NCBI GenBank assembly: GCA_965222895.1
Contig: CBDCVB010000001.1
Coordinates: 806,001 to 870,000 of the forward strand
Direction of reading: 5' to 3'
From: Bin87 sp965222895
GTDB lineage: Bacteria; Chloroflexota; Dehalococcoidia; Lucifugimonadales; UBA3495
Length of the DNA: 64,000 nt
The notes below the pieces were generated by a model, which worked only from the letters and a program-made list of their open reading frames with translations, made no database searches and was not told the DNA's origin. Numbering within the stretch: the first letter of the stretch is position 1; each line of letters opens with the position of its first letter. Below are positions 8,481 through 17,034 of this stretch, piece after piece. The translations under genes and the position numbers were made by a program.

Positions 8481-10646
8481 ATGACCACTACCACCACTGA
8501 AATTGGGGCCTACTTGGCGCGGCTCAGGGACAAGGCCGGCTTCAAGCAAAACGAACTCGCCCAAAAAGTGACCTGGAGCCCTGCGGTCCTGTCCCGAGTA
8601 GAATCAGGCGAGCGAGCCTTGTCCCCGGAAGAGCTGGACTCCATTCTGGATGCAATCGGCACCGAAGAGGCGCTAGGATTCAAAGAAACGGCTGAAAGGG
8701 TTTGGCTGCACCTGCCCCGGCCGCCGTTTGGACATCCAGACGAGCAGATTCTCTGGGAAGCAGAACAGGCCATCCGCAGTGTAAAAGAACTCGCGGATAG
8801 CCCGGACATCAAGAACGTGATTGCCAAGCGGTTGGAAGAATCTCTTCTCCAAATCAACGGCACGGCAACGCCAGTTTTGAAAACCGAGCATAACGTCGCG
8901 TTTGTGGGAAAAATCGGTGTAGGCAAGACTACTGCCCTGTGCCGTATGGCAGGTCTCGAAGTACTGAAAAGTGACAGGCCGGAGCCGGTCCTGGAAGTGG
9001 GTGCAGGTGGAACTACCGTTTGCGAAGTACGGCTACAGCAGGGCAGTGGCTATGGTCTCCACGTTGAGCCTATGGATGCGGATGCTTTCCATAGGGAAGT
9101 ACTGGAATTCGCAAATTTTCTAACCAGGCCCTCTGAGGAGGAAAGCCCCGAGCAATCGGAGGAAGATCAGGACGCGCACGGAACGTCAAAGGAAATTGAG
9201 CGTGTAATCCGCAATATGAGCGGGCTTACGGTTATCAGGAGGCGACTATCAGATGGCACACGTGAACGGATTGACCAAGCTGAGAAACTGGCTGAGGAGT
9301 ATAACGACCCCGGTACATTGTCTGGCGAAATCCTTGCCCTAATACGGCCACAGCAACGGACAAGACACCAGATCTGGTATCCCGAAATTTCGGGGCAAGA
9401 GCCGTTGGTGTGGCTGAAAGAAACCTTTGAGCAACTGAACAACGGCCGGCACCCCGAATTCTCTTTGCCCAAACGCATCGACATCATAGTGCCGCAAACC
9501 ATATTGGGCGAGGGTCCCTTGTCAGTCTGCTTGGTGGACACCAAGGGCATTGACGCCACCGCGGAACGCGCGGACTTGGAAGCGTATTTCAACGAACCCG
9601 GCACGCTGATGATTCTTTGCTCTTCCTTCAACGACACGCCCTCAACGGAAGTCCAAGAACTGCTGAGCCGAGCGAAAGACGCCCGATTTTCGGGCTTGGA
9701 CGTCAAGGCCGCTATTCTGTCGCTACCGCGTTCCGACGAGGCTCTGGCCGTCAAAGACGACCAGGGGATTTCGGCAGAATCCGTAGCGGAAGGATATGAG
9801 CTCAAAGGCGAGCAAGCGGAGTTGCGTCTGAAATCCCAAAACCTGCCCTACGCGGCTATCGAGTTTTTCAACGCGCGCGAGGACAATCCGCAAGACCTCA
9901 CCGATTTTCTGCTCCAGCAGGTTGCAGCAATCAGGCAAGAGCAGTGCGTCAGACTCACGGAGGCCATCTCTGGAGCCATTGAACTCGTTGAGAACGTTGA
10001 CGAAGCATATGTACAGGAAAGCTATCAGCGGGTTGCGCGTCGCATACGGCTCTGGCTGGAAGACAACCGCGACATTAACTGGTTTCCTGGACGGTTGGAA
10101 GATAGCCTCACAGCAGCTATCATGAGAGCGCATCCGGCCTCGGTAAACGCCAGTGTTCGACGAGAAGGGAACTGGCACAACCCTGATTACTTGCACCAAT
10201 TGAGCCACGGCGCGCGAGTAATAGTCGCGCGCTCCGTGGTTCCTAAACAGGATGATTTCGAGTCGATTTCCAAGGACATATTCCGGGACGAGGAACTCAC
10301 TCCTGCTTTTGGTCTGGTACGACAAGCTAGCAGCATTCTGGAAAATGGTATCAACTCTCTGTTGGAGCGGAGCGAATCGCTGGGGGAGAGGATCTACATC
10401 CAGTACCTGAAACCCGACGCACAATTTTGGGTACAATGCCGTCGCCAGTGGGGGCTAGGGTATGTGGGTGGGCTAACCTACCGCGAACGTGTGTGTCAGT
10501 ACAATAGGGACTGGTTCTCCAACAATGATAATGATCGGGATTTTCAGGCGGCGGTGCAGGAACTTGTCGAAAGGGAATGGCGGCAAATCTTGGAGAGATT
10601 GGCAGCAATCCTTGACTCGGAAGCGACCGAAGCAATTGCAGCCTAA
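8481..10646 (+). CDS. XRE-type HTH domain fused to a large P-loop GTPase
   Basis: A 721-residue protein not assigned to a named family. Residues 7-62 form a Cro/C1-type helix-turn-helix (LRDKAGFKQNELAQ...SPAVLSRVESG). A Walker A motif, GKIGVGKT, is at 143-150 and a G3-like DTKG near 352, which suggests a dynamin/septin-like or IRG-like GTPase domain. The rest is long and predicted helical. ATG at 8481 follows AAGGAG; an upstream in-frame start would enter the operator palindrome. The gene stands alone with its own probable operator. The fusion suggests a GTP-gated regulator or a self-regulated defence or stress GTPase, but function is unknown. Its codon use is more A+T-rich than that of its neighbours, suggesting transfer. 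Confidence 0.8.
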   Translation: MTTTTTEIGAYLARLRDKAGFKQNELAQKVTWSPAVLSRVESGERALSPEELDSILDAIGTEEALGFKETAERVWLHLPRPPFGHPDEQILWEAEQAIRSVKELADSPDIKNVIAKRLEESLLQINGTATPVLKTEHNVAFVGKIGVGKTTALCRMAGLEVLKSDRPEPVLEVGAGGTTVCEVRLQQGSGYGLHVEPMDADAFHREVLEFANFLTRPSEEESPEQSEEDQDAHGTSKEIERVIRNMSGLTVIRRRLSDGTRERIDQAEKLAEEYNDPGTLSGEILALIRPQQRTRHQIWYPEISGQEPLVWLKETFEQLNNGRHPEFSLPKRIDIIVPQTILGEGPLSVCLVDTKGIDATAERADLEAYFNEPGTLMILCSSFNDTPSTEVQELLSRAKDARFSGLDVKAAILSLPRSDEALAVKDDQGISAESVAEGYELKGEQAELRLKSQNLPYAAIEFFNAREDNPQDLTDFLLQQVAAIRQEQCVRLTEAISGAIELVENVDEAYVQESYQRVARRIRLWLEDNRDINWFPGRLEDSLTAAIMRAHPASVNASVRREGNWHNPDYLHQLSHGARVIVARSVVPKQDDFESISKDIFRDEELTPAFGLVRQASSILENGINSLLERSESLGERIYIQYLKPDAQFWVQCRRQWGLGYVGGLTYRERVCQYNRDWFSNNDNDRDFQAAVQELVEREWRQILERLAAILDSEATEAIAA

Positions 10647-10659
10647 ATCAGGCTGGTAG

Positions 10660-10695
10660 ATATGCGCCCTGGCTAACAAAAGCCACGGCGCATAT
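10660..10695. terminator. Long hairpin after the HTH-GTPase gene
   Basis: ATATGCGCC (10660-10668) pairs with GGCGCATAT (10687-10695), and an inner TGGCT pairs with AGCCA around AACAAA. It lacks a T-run, so a role in termination or RNA protection is only likely. Confidence 0.5.
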
Positions 10696-10729
10696 CACTC
10701 GACAGTGAACCGGCAGGCTGTTGGCACAC

Positions 10730-10759
10730 TTACAATCAGAAATAATGTTCTGATATAAT
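10730..10759 (+). promoter_or_regulatory. Promoter giving a leaderless or nearly leaderless mRNA
   Basis: TTACAA at 10730-10735 and TATAAT at 10754-10759 are 18 bp apart. The start codon of the next gene is at 10769, only 9 bp after the -10 box. The string AGAAATAATGTTCT overlaps the spacer and is a weak, imperfect inverted repeat that might be a LexA-type site. Confidence 0.6.
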
Positions 10760-10768
10760 GCTGCTACT

Positions 10769-11512
10769 ATGCTGGTAGCGTGCATATTGGTGCGGCACTT
10801 ACCCTACCGGATGGAACTCGGTCGCCGTCCGGAATTGAGGCGCCAACCCGTGTTGATTTACGAGTACGGCAACCCTCTTTGCCGGATCGTCGATGGCAGT
10901 CCCGGCACCGGCGCCCGCTCCGGTATGCCACTCGCCACTGCTCTGGAACGGTGTCCCGGCGCAACCGCCATCGCCGCCAACACAAAACTATACCAGCGGC
11001 AATGGGCGGCTGTAATTGGCCGTTTGAAGAGCATCGCAGTCGGCGTTGAAGAGACTGACCTGGGGTGCGTCTACACCACCATGCCCGACACCAACAACCG
11101 GTTCGGCAACGACGATGCTGCCCTGACCGCTACCCTGATGCGGGCGGTTCCGCTGGACTGGCTGCCCAGCGTGGGCGTAGCTGGAGGGAAGTTCCCCGCC
11201 TGGTGCGCCGCCGCCGACGCACGTCCCGGCCACGCCATCCGGGTGCCCGATGAGGACACCGCTCTGGCCAGGTTCATGGCTCCCCGGTCGGTGAACCACC
11301 TCCCCCTGAGTGTCCGGCAGCTGGCCGCGTTGCACGATGCCAACATCCATACACTGGGCCAGGCCGCTGCCGCGCCGTCGCAAACCCTGCACGCCGCAGT
11401 CGGTAGCGATGCCAGGCTATTGTCAGAACTGGCGCGCGGCATCGACCGCCGACGGGTGGGGCTGCAGACGGTTCCGGCTATGGAAACATACTCGCCGGTT
11501 GCCGTAGGGTAA
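10769..11512 (+). CDS. Short Y-family polymerase-like protein (ImuB-like)
   Basis: A 247-residue protein resembling the palm, fingers and thumb of Y-family DNA polymerases. It begins ACILVRHLPYRMELGRRPELRRQPVLIY, has GARSGMPLATALERCPGA, and has a helix-hairpin-helix-like part near residues 180-215. The usual catalytic acidic residues are not apparent and the little-finger domain is missing, as the protein stops after the thumb. Known ImuB proteins are catalytically dead and work with ImuA and DnaE2, but are longer and neither partner is seen here. The promoter places the start codon at about the transcript start. It may be a truncated gene or a genuine mini-ImuB; no frameshift continuation was found. 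Confidence 0.7.
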   Translation: MLVACILVRHLPYRMELGRRPELRRQPVLIYEYGNPLCRIVDGSPGTGARSGMPLATALERCPGATAIAANTKLYQRQWAAVIGRLKSIAVGVEETDLGCVYTTMPDTNNRFGNDDAALTATLMRAVPLDWLPSVGVAGGKFPAWCAAADARPGHAIRVPDEDTALARFMAPRSVNHLPLSVRQLAALHDANIHTLGQAAAAPSQTLHAAVGSDARLLSELARGIDRRRVGLQTVPAMETYSPVAVG

Positions 11513-11618
11513 CCCCATCCACTACCAACTACATCACCGCCCGACCCGCGCCATCGTCCAAACCCACCCAACCAATATATTCCCTCGTTTGAGGAGTACG
11601 CGCGAGCACGCCCGGCAT

Positions 11619-11765
11619 CTCATGCGTACCCACTTTGTCATTGCGAGCGTAGCGTGGCAATCTCCTCGCCGTAGCAACGGCGGTTCGCCGACGTGTGTTC
11701 AACCACATCGAGATTGCCACGTCGCTATGCTCCTCGCAATGGCGGATAAGGTGGGTCCGCATGAG
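11619..11765. mobile_element. MITE copy 1 (CTCAYGCGTACCCACTT ends)
   Basis: Terminal inverted repeats CTCATGCGTACCCACTT and the complement of AAGGTGGGTCCGCATGAG enclose the GTCATTGCGAG/GCAATCTC inverted-repeat core. The direct repeat CACGCCCGGC flanks it at 11607-11616 and 11766-11775. A further solo end (GAGTACGCGCGAGC) lies just left at 11593. It fills most of the 370-bp gap between the ImuB-like and epimerase genes; nothing else is seen there. Confidence 0.75.
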
Positions 11766-11883
11766 CACGCCCGGCGTTCCTTGCGCCCGCAACTGCCCAT
11801 CGGTATGATGCTGGGTATTGTTTTGCCAACGCAGATTTGGCAAAGTCGCCAGCCCGGGCGGGCGCGACGTTGGAGGTTTGGTT

Positions 11884-12825
11884 ATGACCGTAATGGTAAC
11901 CGGCGGCACCGGGTTCATTGGCAACCGCATTATTCGCAAGCTGGTGGAGCGGGGTGAAGACGTGCTCTGCTTCGACCTGGCGCCACCTCGGGCCAACCTG
12001 CAGCCCCTGCTGGACCGGATTTCCATGTACCGCGGCGATATTACTCGCATGGATCACCTGCTGGAAGCCGTCAACCGCCATAACGTCGACCGCATCATCC
12101 ACATGGCGGCGCTGCTGCCACCGGATACCGAGGACCGTCCCGCCACGGGCATGGCCGTCAACATCGACGGCACCAACAACGTCTTCGAGGCGGCCCGCTG
12201 GGGCAACATCCAGCGCGTGGTCTACGCCAGCAGCATCGCCGTCTACGGCGTGCAGGACACCTTCGGCGACCGCCCCCTCACCGAGGACGACCTGGCCGCG
12301 CCCATCAACGTGTACGGCATGACCAAGGCCGTCAACGACTTTGCCGCCGCCCGCTACCGCACCCTGCATAGCCTGGACATCCGCGGCGTCCGCATCTGCA
12401 CTGTGTTCGGACACGGGCGGGTCACCGGCATGACCGGCATGATTGGCGGCCTGATGATGTCGCTGCCCGCAATTGGCCAGGCCGTAGAGATGGATTTCGA
12501 CCCTCAAGAGGCGTCTCCCATGATTCACACCGAGGACGCCGCCGAGATTTTCGTCCGCGTCGCCCTCGCCGACCACCTGAGCCACCACACCTACATCAGC
12601 GGCGGCGAATTGGCCACCATCGCCGACGTGGCCGATATAGTCCGCTCCTACATCCCCGACGCCAGTATCCGCACCGGCGACCGCCCCGTGCCGCACGTGT
12701 ACCTGGTGGACAACAGCCGCATGATGGCCGACCTCGGCTACGAACTGCCGCCCCTCCGGATGCGCGTCCTCGACCACATCAACGACGCCCGCGCCGAAGC
12801 CGGCCTGGAGCCCTTATCGGGGTGA
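11884..12825 (+). CDS. NAD(P)-dependent epimerase/dehydratase (extended SDR)
   Basis: A 313-residue extended short-chain dehydrogenase. TGGTGFIG near residue 6 binds the dinucleotide, ASSIAVYG carries the catalytic serine, and the YGMTK motif provides Tyr and Lys. Length and motif order match nucleotide-sugar epimerases/dehydratases and related enzymes, which usually act on UDP- or dTDP-sugars. The ATG at 11884 follows GGAGG. It stands alone between two repeat-rich gaps, so context gives no clue to the substrate. Confidence 0.88.
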   Translation: MTVMVTGGTGFIGNRIIRKLVERGEDVLCFDLAPPRANLQPLLDRISMYRGDITRMDHLLEAVNRHNVDRIIHMAALLPPDTEDRPATGMAVNIDGTNNVFEAARWGNIQRVVYASSIAVYGVQDTFGDRPLTEDDLAAPINVYGMTKAVNDFAAARYRTLHSLDIRGVRICTVFGHGRVTGMTGMIGGLMMSLPAIGQAVEMDFDPQEASPMIHTEDAAEIFVRVALADHLSHHTYISGGELATIADVADIVRSYIPDASIRTGDRPVPHVYLVDNSRMMADLGYELPPLRMRVLDHINDARAEAGLEPLSG

Positions 12826-12860
12826 TTCCTCTCAATCCCGGCACGGGGGGTTGCCGCCTG

Positions 12861-12968
12861 GTCGTTGCGAGCGAAGCCCCGCAATCTCTCACTGCTTGGC
12901 TCGCGTTTGCCGGACCGCGGTGGCGACCTCCCGGAGATTGCCACGTCGCTGACGCTTCTCGCAATGAC
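12861..12968. repeat. Degenerate copy of the GTCATTGCGAG MITE core
   Basis: GTCGTTGCGAGCGAAG at the left and GAGATTGCCACGTCGC...CGCAATGAC at the right form the same inverted core as the copies at 11619, 18619 and 48377. The outer CTCACGC ends are not seen. Confidence 0.65.
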
Positions 12969-13050
12969 AGGTTACGCACCGGTCGTAATCACGGGGTTCC
13001 CAGCGCGGGGTGACCCGGCTTGCCGTCGCAGATGTCCGGGGCAGACGCCA

Positions 13051-13164
13051 GTAACTGTTCCGACTCGAGGGGGTCTCCGGCCTTTCCGACTGGTTGTGGA
13101 CTGCTGGCCAAGCACAGAATCTGTTTTGCAAATCGATCTCGTCCCCTCAAGCGTGAACAGTTAC
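13051..13164. mobile_element. Short IS66-end element (MITE-like), 114 bp
   Basis: The left end GTAACTGTTC and right end GAACAGTTAC are perfect 10-bp inverted repeats identical to the tips of the two full IS66 elements at 57430 and 58891. No coding sequence lies between. It sits in the 460-bp gap before the DUF3800 gene. Confidence 0.6.
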
Positions 13165-13203
13165 CAAGCGCGCAGACGATGACGAAGCTGGTGGTCAGCG
13201 TAG

Positions 13204-13227
13204 TATTATGGCGGGCCCACCAACCGT
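13204..13227 (+). promoter_or_regulatory. Possible -10 box and leader shared with 6221
   Basis: TATTAT at 13204-13209 is followed by GGGCCCACCAACCGT at 13213-13227, the 15-mer also found after TATAAT at 6221. It lies 60 bp before the DUF3800 gene. Confidence 0.4.
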
Positions 13228-13287
13228 CTTTTAGAAGGCCGCGTATCCAACAAGCGTTTTGGCCTTCGCCTTGTAAAGGAGGCCGTT

Positions 13288-14061
13288 ATGCTTGTTTTCA
13301 TCGATGAGAGTGGCCACCCTCACCCCGGAGATCCAACCGCTCGCCCAGTTCTAGCTGCCGTCTGCTTCCCACAACAGGAATCACGGAACATCAGCAGGCA
13401 GTTGTTCCGCATCAAGCGTGGCCTACTGGGTGACGACCGAGCTGGGTTGGAGCTCAAGGCGCATTCAATCTTGAACAGACGGACGTTCCGAAGAAGGCAA
13501 GATCTGCCTGAGCTGTTGGAGGAGATTTTCGATAGTGTCAGGAATCTTCCGATAACCATTTTCGCGGTGGTCATGGAAAAACCAGAGTCGGAGGTGTCGA
13601 GGCATGACAGCCGTTTGCCGCGTCAGTACCGCTACATTTTGCAGCGTGTCAATGCCTTATTGTCGGATCAACCAAGAACAGCTGTCGTCCTAGTTGACGG
13701 TGATGGGAGCCAATACGGCGGATTATCGGCCAAGTTCGAGAGGTACCTCAATCGGTTCCATGAAGGGCAGTCCATGACGAAAGTGGTGGACACTCCGTAT
13801 TTCGTCGATTCCAGATACACTATTGGGATCCAGCTGGCCGATATAGTGGCTGGCGTGATCAGGCAGTATCACGAAGCCAACCTCTCCCGCGGCCTTCCCT
13901 CGGACCCGTATCTTCGGGCTGTATCGCGATACTACAGAACCATCGAAAGCAAGATGCAGGATCTAACCTCGCCCGAGGGCTTCGCCCTTCCTAGCCTGTA
14001 TTTCATGGCCGAACGCTTCCACTACTTTGACTCCGAGGAGGAAAACTCCGACGCGGGCTAG
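13288..14061 (+). CDS. DUF3800 domain protein
   Basis: A 257-residue protein that opens with the DUF3800 hallmark LVFIDESGH and has the second conserved segment TIGIQLADIVAG near residue 180. The family is predicted to adopt an RNase H-like fold with acidic metal-binding residues (here the Asp and Glu of FIDESG, and VDGDG near residue 130) and is often found in defence islands and mobile DNA. ATG at 13288 follows AAAGGAGG. No partner gene is adjacent; it lies between two IS66-derived MITEs. A nuclease role is likely but unproven. Confidence 0.85.
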   Translation: MLVFIDESGHPHPGDPTARPVLAAVCFPQQESRNISRQLFRIKRGLLGDDRAGLELKAHSILNRRTFRRRQDLPELLEEIFDSVRNLPITIFAVVMEKPESEVSRHDSRLPRQYRYILQRVNALLSDQPRTAVVLVDGDGSQYGGLSAKFERYLNRFHEGQSMTKVVDTPYFVDSRYTIGIQLADIVAGVIRQYHEANLSRGLPSDPYLRAVSRYYRTIESKMQDLTSPEGFALPSLYFMAERFHYFDSEEENSDAG

Positions 14062-14167
14062 GGTTAAAACAAAGCGCCAAGGACGTAACGCTCACAAAGC
14101 GTCACAACCTAGCGCTTATACTAGGGTAGTATAGACGGCCTATTTTTGTCAACCCGTGCGGAAAGTG

Positions 14168-14279
14168 GTAATTGTTCAGACTCGGAGAGGGGAATTGGTT
14201 CAAAGAGGAAAACCTTTGCTTGGCTACCCCTCCCAAGGGTCCGGCTAGACTGGAGGTCCCCTCCAGTCTGAAGCGTTAC
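14168..14279. mobile_element. Short IS66-end element (MITE-like), 112 bp
   Basis: Starts GTAATTGTTCAGACT and ends AGTCTGAAGCGTTAC (13 of 15 inverted). The first 41 bp closely match the left end of the IS66 elements at 57430 and 58891, including GGGGAATTGGTTCAAAGAGG. An internal perfect hairpin (AGACTGGAGG-TCC-CCTCCAGTCT) is at 14247-14269. With an AT-rich patch at 14110-14145 it fills the gap before the LLM gene. Confidence 0.7.
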
Positions 14280-14375
14280 AGATGCCCGGCGTAAGCGGCG
14301 CAGCCCGTCATCATTTGCTACAATACGCCGCAACTAGCCCTGATACTTAATACCGCCGCCAAGGAGGCCAACACC

Positions 14376-15302
14376 ATGAGCGTTGCCATCGGCTATGTCC
14401 CCGGAGCCTTTGGACAGGGGGGCGATGACCCCACCTTCCTGCGGGAACTGGTTGAGTTGGGGGACAAGTACGAGTATGACTCCATCTGGCTCAGCGACCG
14501 CATTTGCAGCGAGCGCTTCAGCCTGGAACCCATCGTGGCCCTGTCTCTGGTCGCCGGCTACTCCGACCGCCTGAAGTTTGGCACCAGCGTGCTGGCATTG
14601 CCACTGCGGAACCCGGTGGTGCTGGCCAAGCAGGTGGCCACCCTGGACTGGTTGTCTCAAGGCAGGTTCTTTCCGGCCGTGGGCCTGGGTCAGGAAGACC
14701 CCGACGAATACGAAGCCTGCGGTGTGCCCAAGGCCGACCGCGCCCGACGCACCGACGAGGCCATCGAACTGATGCGCCGCCTGTGGCAGGAAGAATACGT
14801 GACCCACGAGGGCGATTTCTTCACCACCCACAACGTAACGGTAACCCCGCGCACCTTCTTGAAGCCGTCACCGCCCGTATGGATTGGCGGGCGCAGCCCC
14901 GCGGCGGCCCGGCGCGTCGGTCGCGTTGGCGACGGCTGGCTGGTATCCAGCGCCACGCCCGAAGAGGTGCGCTCCGGGCGGGAGATAGTGTTTGAGACGG
15001 CCCAGCAGTACGACCGCGAGATCGAAGAAGACCACGTTGGGGTGCTGATTGGCTACTACATCTGCGACGACCAACAGGCCGGCGAGGTAAAATCCGAGCA
15101 GTTCGTTACCCGCCAGCGGCCCGATGCCCACTTCACCGAGTATTCGGCCGTCGGCACCTCCGAACAAATCGGCGACTTCATCGACCAGTACGTTGACGCC
15201 GGCGGGTACAAGTTCGTCATCCGCCCACTCTGCTCCGGCACCGAATCAATGGAGCAGCTGGTACAGGCCGGCGAAGAAATCCTGCCCCGTTTCCACACTT
15301 AA
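14376..15302 (+). CDS. LLM-class F420-dependent oxidoreductase
   Basis: A 308-residue TIM-barrel protein of the luciferase-like monooxygenase superfamily. Supporting segments are YDSIWLSDRICSERFSLEP at the N-terminus, LKFGTSVLALPLRNPVVLAKQ, the GRFFPAVGLG turn and the characteristic PPVWIGGRSPAAARRVGRVG. Members that read this way are usually F420-dependent (MSMEG/PPOX-LLM type) rather than FMN-dependent. AAGGAGG precedes the ATG by 8 bp. The substrate is unknown. The next gene follows after a REP repeat on the same strand. Confidence 0.88.
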   Translation: MSVAIGYVPGAFGQGGDDPTFLRELVELGDKYEYDSIWLSDRICSERFSLEPIVALSLVAGYSDRLKFGTSVLALPLRNPVVLAKQVATLDWLSQGRFFPAVGLGQEDPDEYEACGVPKADRARRTDEAIELMRRLWQEEYVTHEGDFFTTHNVTVTPRTFLKPSPPVWIGGRSPAAARRVGRVGDGWLVSSATPEEVRSGREIVFETAQQYDREIEEDHVGVLIGYYICDDQQAGEVKSEQFVTRQRPDAHFTEYSAVGTSEQIGDFIDQYVDAGGYKFVIRPLCSGTESMEQLVQAGEEILPRFHT

Positions 15303-15304
15303 AT

Positions 15305-15337
15305 CCCCTCTCCCTCTGGGAGAGGCCAGGGTAAGGG
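15305..15337. repeat. REP-like palindromic repeat
   Basis: CCCCTCTCCC-TCT-GGGAGAGG with a GGGTAAGGG tail, ending 4 bp before the ATG of the Uma2 gene, so the repeat tail may supply its ribosome site. Confidence 0.75.
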
Positions 15338-15341
15338 CGCC

Positions 15342-15944
15342 ATGACCACCGCAAAACCAATCCTCCGTACCGGAATGCGTATGTCCGTCGATGAGTTCCT
15401 CGATTTGCCGGAACCCGACGACAAACCCAAACTGGAACTGGACGACGGAGAACTCTACGTTATGCCCCGACCCCGACGCGTTCACCAGTTTTTGAAAGAT
15501 GGACTAGTGGCGTACTTTAGGAATCATCTGGACAGTTTCCAGGAACCGCCAGCGGTGATGTACAGCGAATTGGTAACCATCCTCTCCCGGGAACCCCGCC
15601 ACGTACTGGTACCCGATCTGGCCATCATCCTGCGTGAGCATACGGACATCTTTGTCGGTGGTTACGCAGAAGGCCCACCCGACATCGTGATCGAAATCCT
15701 CTCCTCCGACCGCAATCGCGATTTGGTACGCAAACGCCAGCTCTACGCCGAGACCGGCATCCCGGGATACTGGATTCTCGACCCCATGAACGACACCGTC
15801 ACCCAGTTGGAGTTGCGGGACAGCCAGTATGTGGAGCGGGCCGTTTTCACTGCTGCCGATACATTAACGACTCCCCTCCTCCCCGGCCTTGCCATCCCGC
15901 TCGCCGACCTGTTCCACCACCGCCAGCGGCCCCGCGACGACTAA
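15342..15944 (+). CDS. Uma2 family endonuclease (DUF820)
   Basis: A 200-residue PD-(D/E)XK-fold protein. The motif arrangement is VLVPDLAIIL (Asp), PDIVIEILSS (Glu) and the downstream KRQLYAETGIPGYWILDP helix. These conserve the family's catalytic core. Uma2 proteins are predicted nucleases that multiply in Cyanobacteria and Chloroflexota; their biological role is not established. It differs from the other four Uma2 genes of this window and lacks their C-terminal coiled coil. The end overlaps nothing; the next gene starts 88 bp later. Confidence 0.85.
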   Translation: MTTAKPILRTGMRMSVDEFLDLPEPDDKPKLELDDGELYVMPRPRRVHQFLKDGLVAYFRNHLDSFQEPPAVMYSELVTILSREPRHVLVPDLAIILREHTDIFVGGYAEGPPDIVIEILSSDRNRDLVRKRQLYAETGIPGYWILDPMNDTVTQLELRDSQYVERAVFTAADTLTTPLLPGLAIPLADLFHHRQRPRDD

Positions 15945-16032
15945 ACGCCTTGCCCCCAAACCGCGCGCATACTATGATTGCCACATCCGTCATCCGTTAC
16001 ACCGTCATCCGTTACCAAGGAGCAACGCAACT

Positions 16033-17004
16033 ATGAAAGCAGCCCAACTCGTCGCCCCCAAGCGTTGGGAATTCACCGAAGTCGAAACCCCCACCGCCGC
16101 CGATGGGCAGGTGCTGGTCAAGATGGAGCGCGTCAGCGTTTGCGGCTCCGACATCCGCCATACCTACGGGCCGGTGCTCGATGAGTCCGAGTACCCCCTA
16201 GCCCCTTGCCGCGGCGCCCACGAACTGGCCGGCGTCATCGTCGACAGCAAGACGGACGAGTATCACGAAGGCCAGCGGGTAATCGTGATTCCCTTCGCCG
16301 GCACCGGTGGGCTTTGTGAATACGTCCTCTCCGCGCCGGGTCGCATCGCCGTCCTGCCCGAATACGGGGGATTGGACGAGTGGGTGCTGTGCCAGCCTCC
16401 GGGCACCGTGCTGTACTCCTGCCGCCAGATTGGCAGTCCCTTGCAGCAGAACATCCTGATTTTCGGCCAGGGCAGCATCGGCCTCAGCTTCACCATGATT
16501 CTGTCCCGCATGGGCGCACGCAACGTCATCGTCGTGGACCCGCTGGACTACCGCCTGGAGAAGTCCAAGCAGATGGGTTCCACCCACCGGATCAATCCGG
16601 ACCGGCAGGACGTTAACGAAGCGGTTATGGAAATAACCAAGGGCCGCGGGCCGGACGTTTGCGTGGAAGCCGCCGGTTATCCCGACTCGCTAAACGAGTG
16701 CTTCCGCCACGTGCGCCAGTTCGGACAGGTCATCGTGTTCGGCGTGCAAACCGACCACATGGTGCCCATTGAGCACAACCTGTGGATGGACAAGCAGCCC
16801 CGCATTACACCCACCACCGGCGCCCGCAGCGGAGACCCCATCAGCCAGATTCAGGACATGGTTGACCTGCGCGCCCGCGGCTGGGCCGACCCCGCCGAAC
16901 TCATCACCCACCGCATCGGTTTCTCCGATGTGCAAAAAGCCTACGATATGTACGAGCAGCGGCAGGATGGAATCATCAAAGTAGTGATGGACATTAACAC
17001 CTAG
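16033..17004 (+). CDS. Zinc-dependent alcohol dehydrogenase-like oxidoreductase (MDR)
   Basis: A 323-residue medium-chain dehydrogenase. The N-terminal GroES-like domain carries VCGSDIRH (catalytic zinc Cys) and GAHELAG (zinc His). The Rossmann domain shows IFGQGSIGLSFTMI and a VVDPLDYR acceptor loop, which suggests NAD. The four-cysteine structural zinc loop is not present. ATG at 16033 follows AAGGAGC; the open frame extends further upstream but would overlap the preceding Uma2 gene. It resembles L-threonine/sorbitol dehydrogenase relatives; the substrate is unknown. Confidence 0.87.
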   Translation: MKAAQLVAPKRWEFTEVETPTAADGQVLVKMERVSVCGSDIRHTYGPVLDESEYPLAPCRGAHELAGVIVDSKTDEYHEGQRVIVIPFAGTGGLCEYVLSAPGRIAVLPEYGGLDEWVLCQPPGTVLYSCRQIGSPLQQNILIFGQGSIGLSFTMILSRMGARNVIVVDPLDYRLEKSKQMGSTHRINPDRQDVNEAVMEITKGRGPDVCVEAAGYPDSLNECFRHVRQFGQVIVFGVQTDHMVPIEHNLWMDKQPRITPTTGARSGDPISQIQDMVDLRARGWADPAELITHRIGFSDVQKAYDMYEQRQDGIIKVVMDINT

Positions 17005-17034
17005 ACACTCTACGCCCGCCCTGGCCGGCCAAGT

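Noticed and set aside
16005..16016. Another GTTAC pair upstream of the zinc dehydrogenase gene
   Set aside because: The boxes are 10 bp apart, off the 11-bp grid, and no third box follows, so it is not the same operator.
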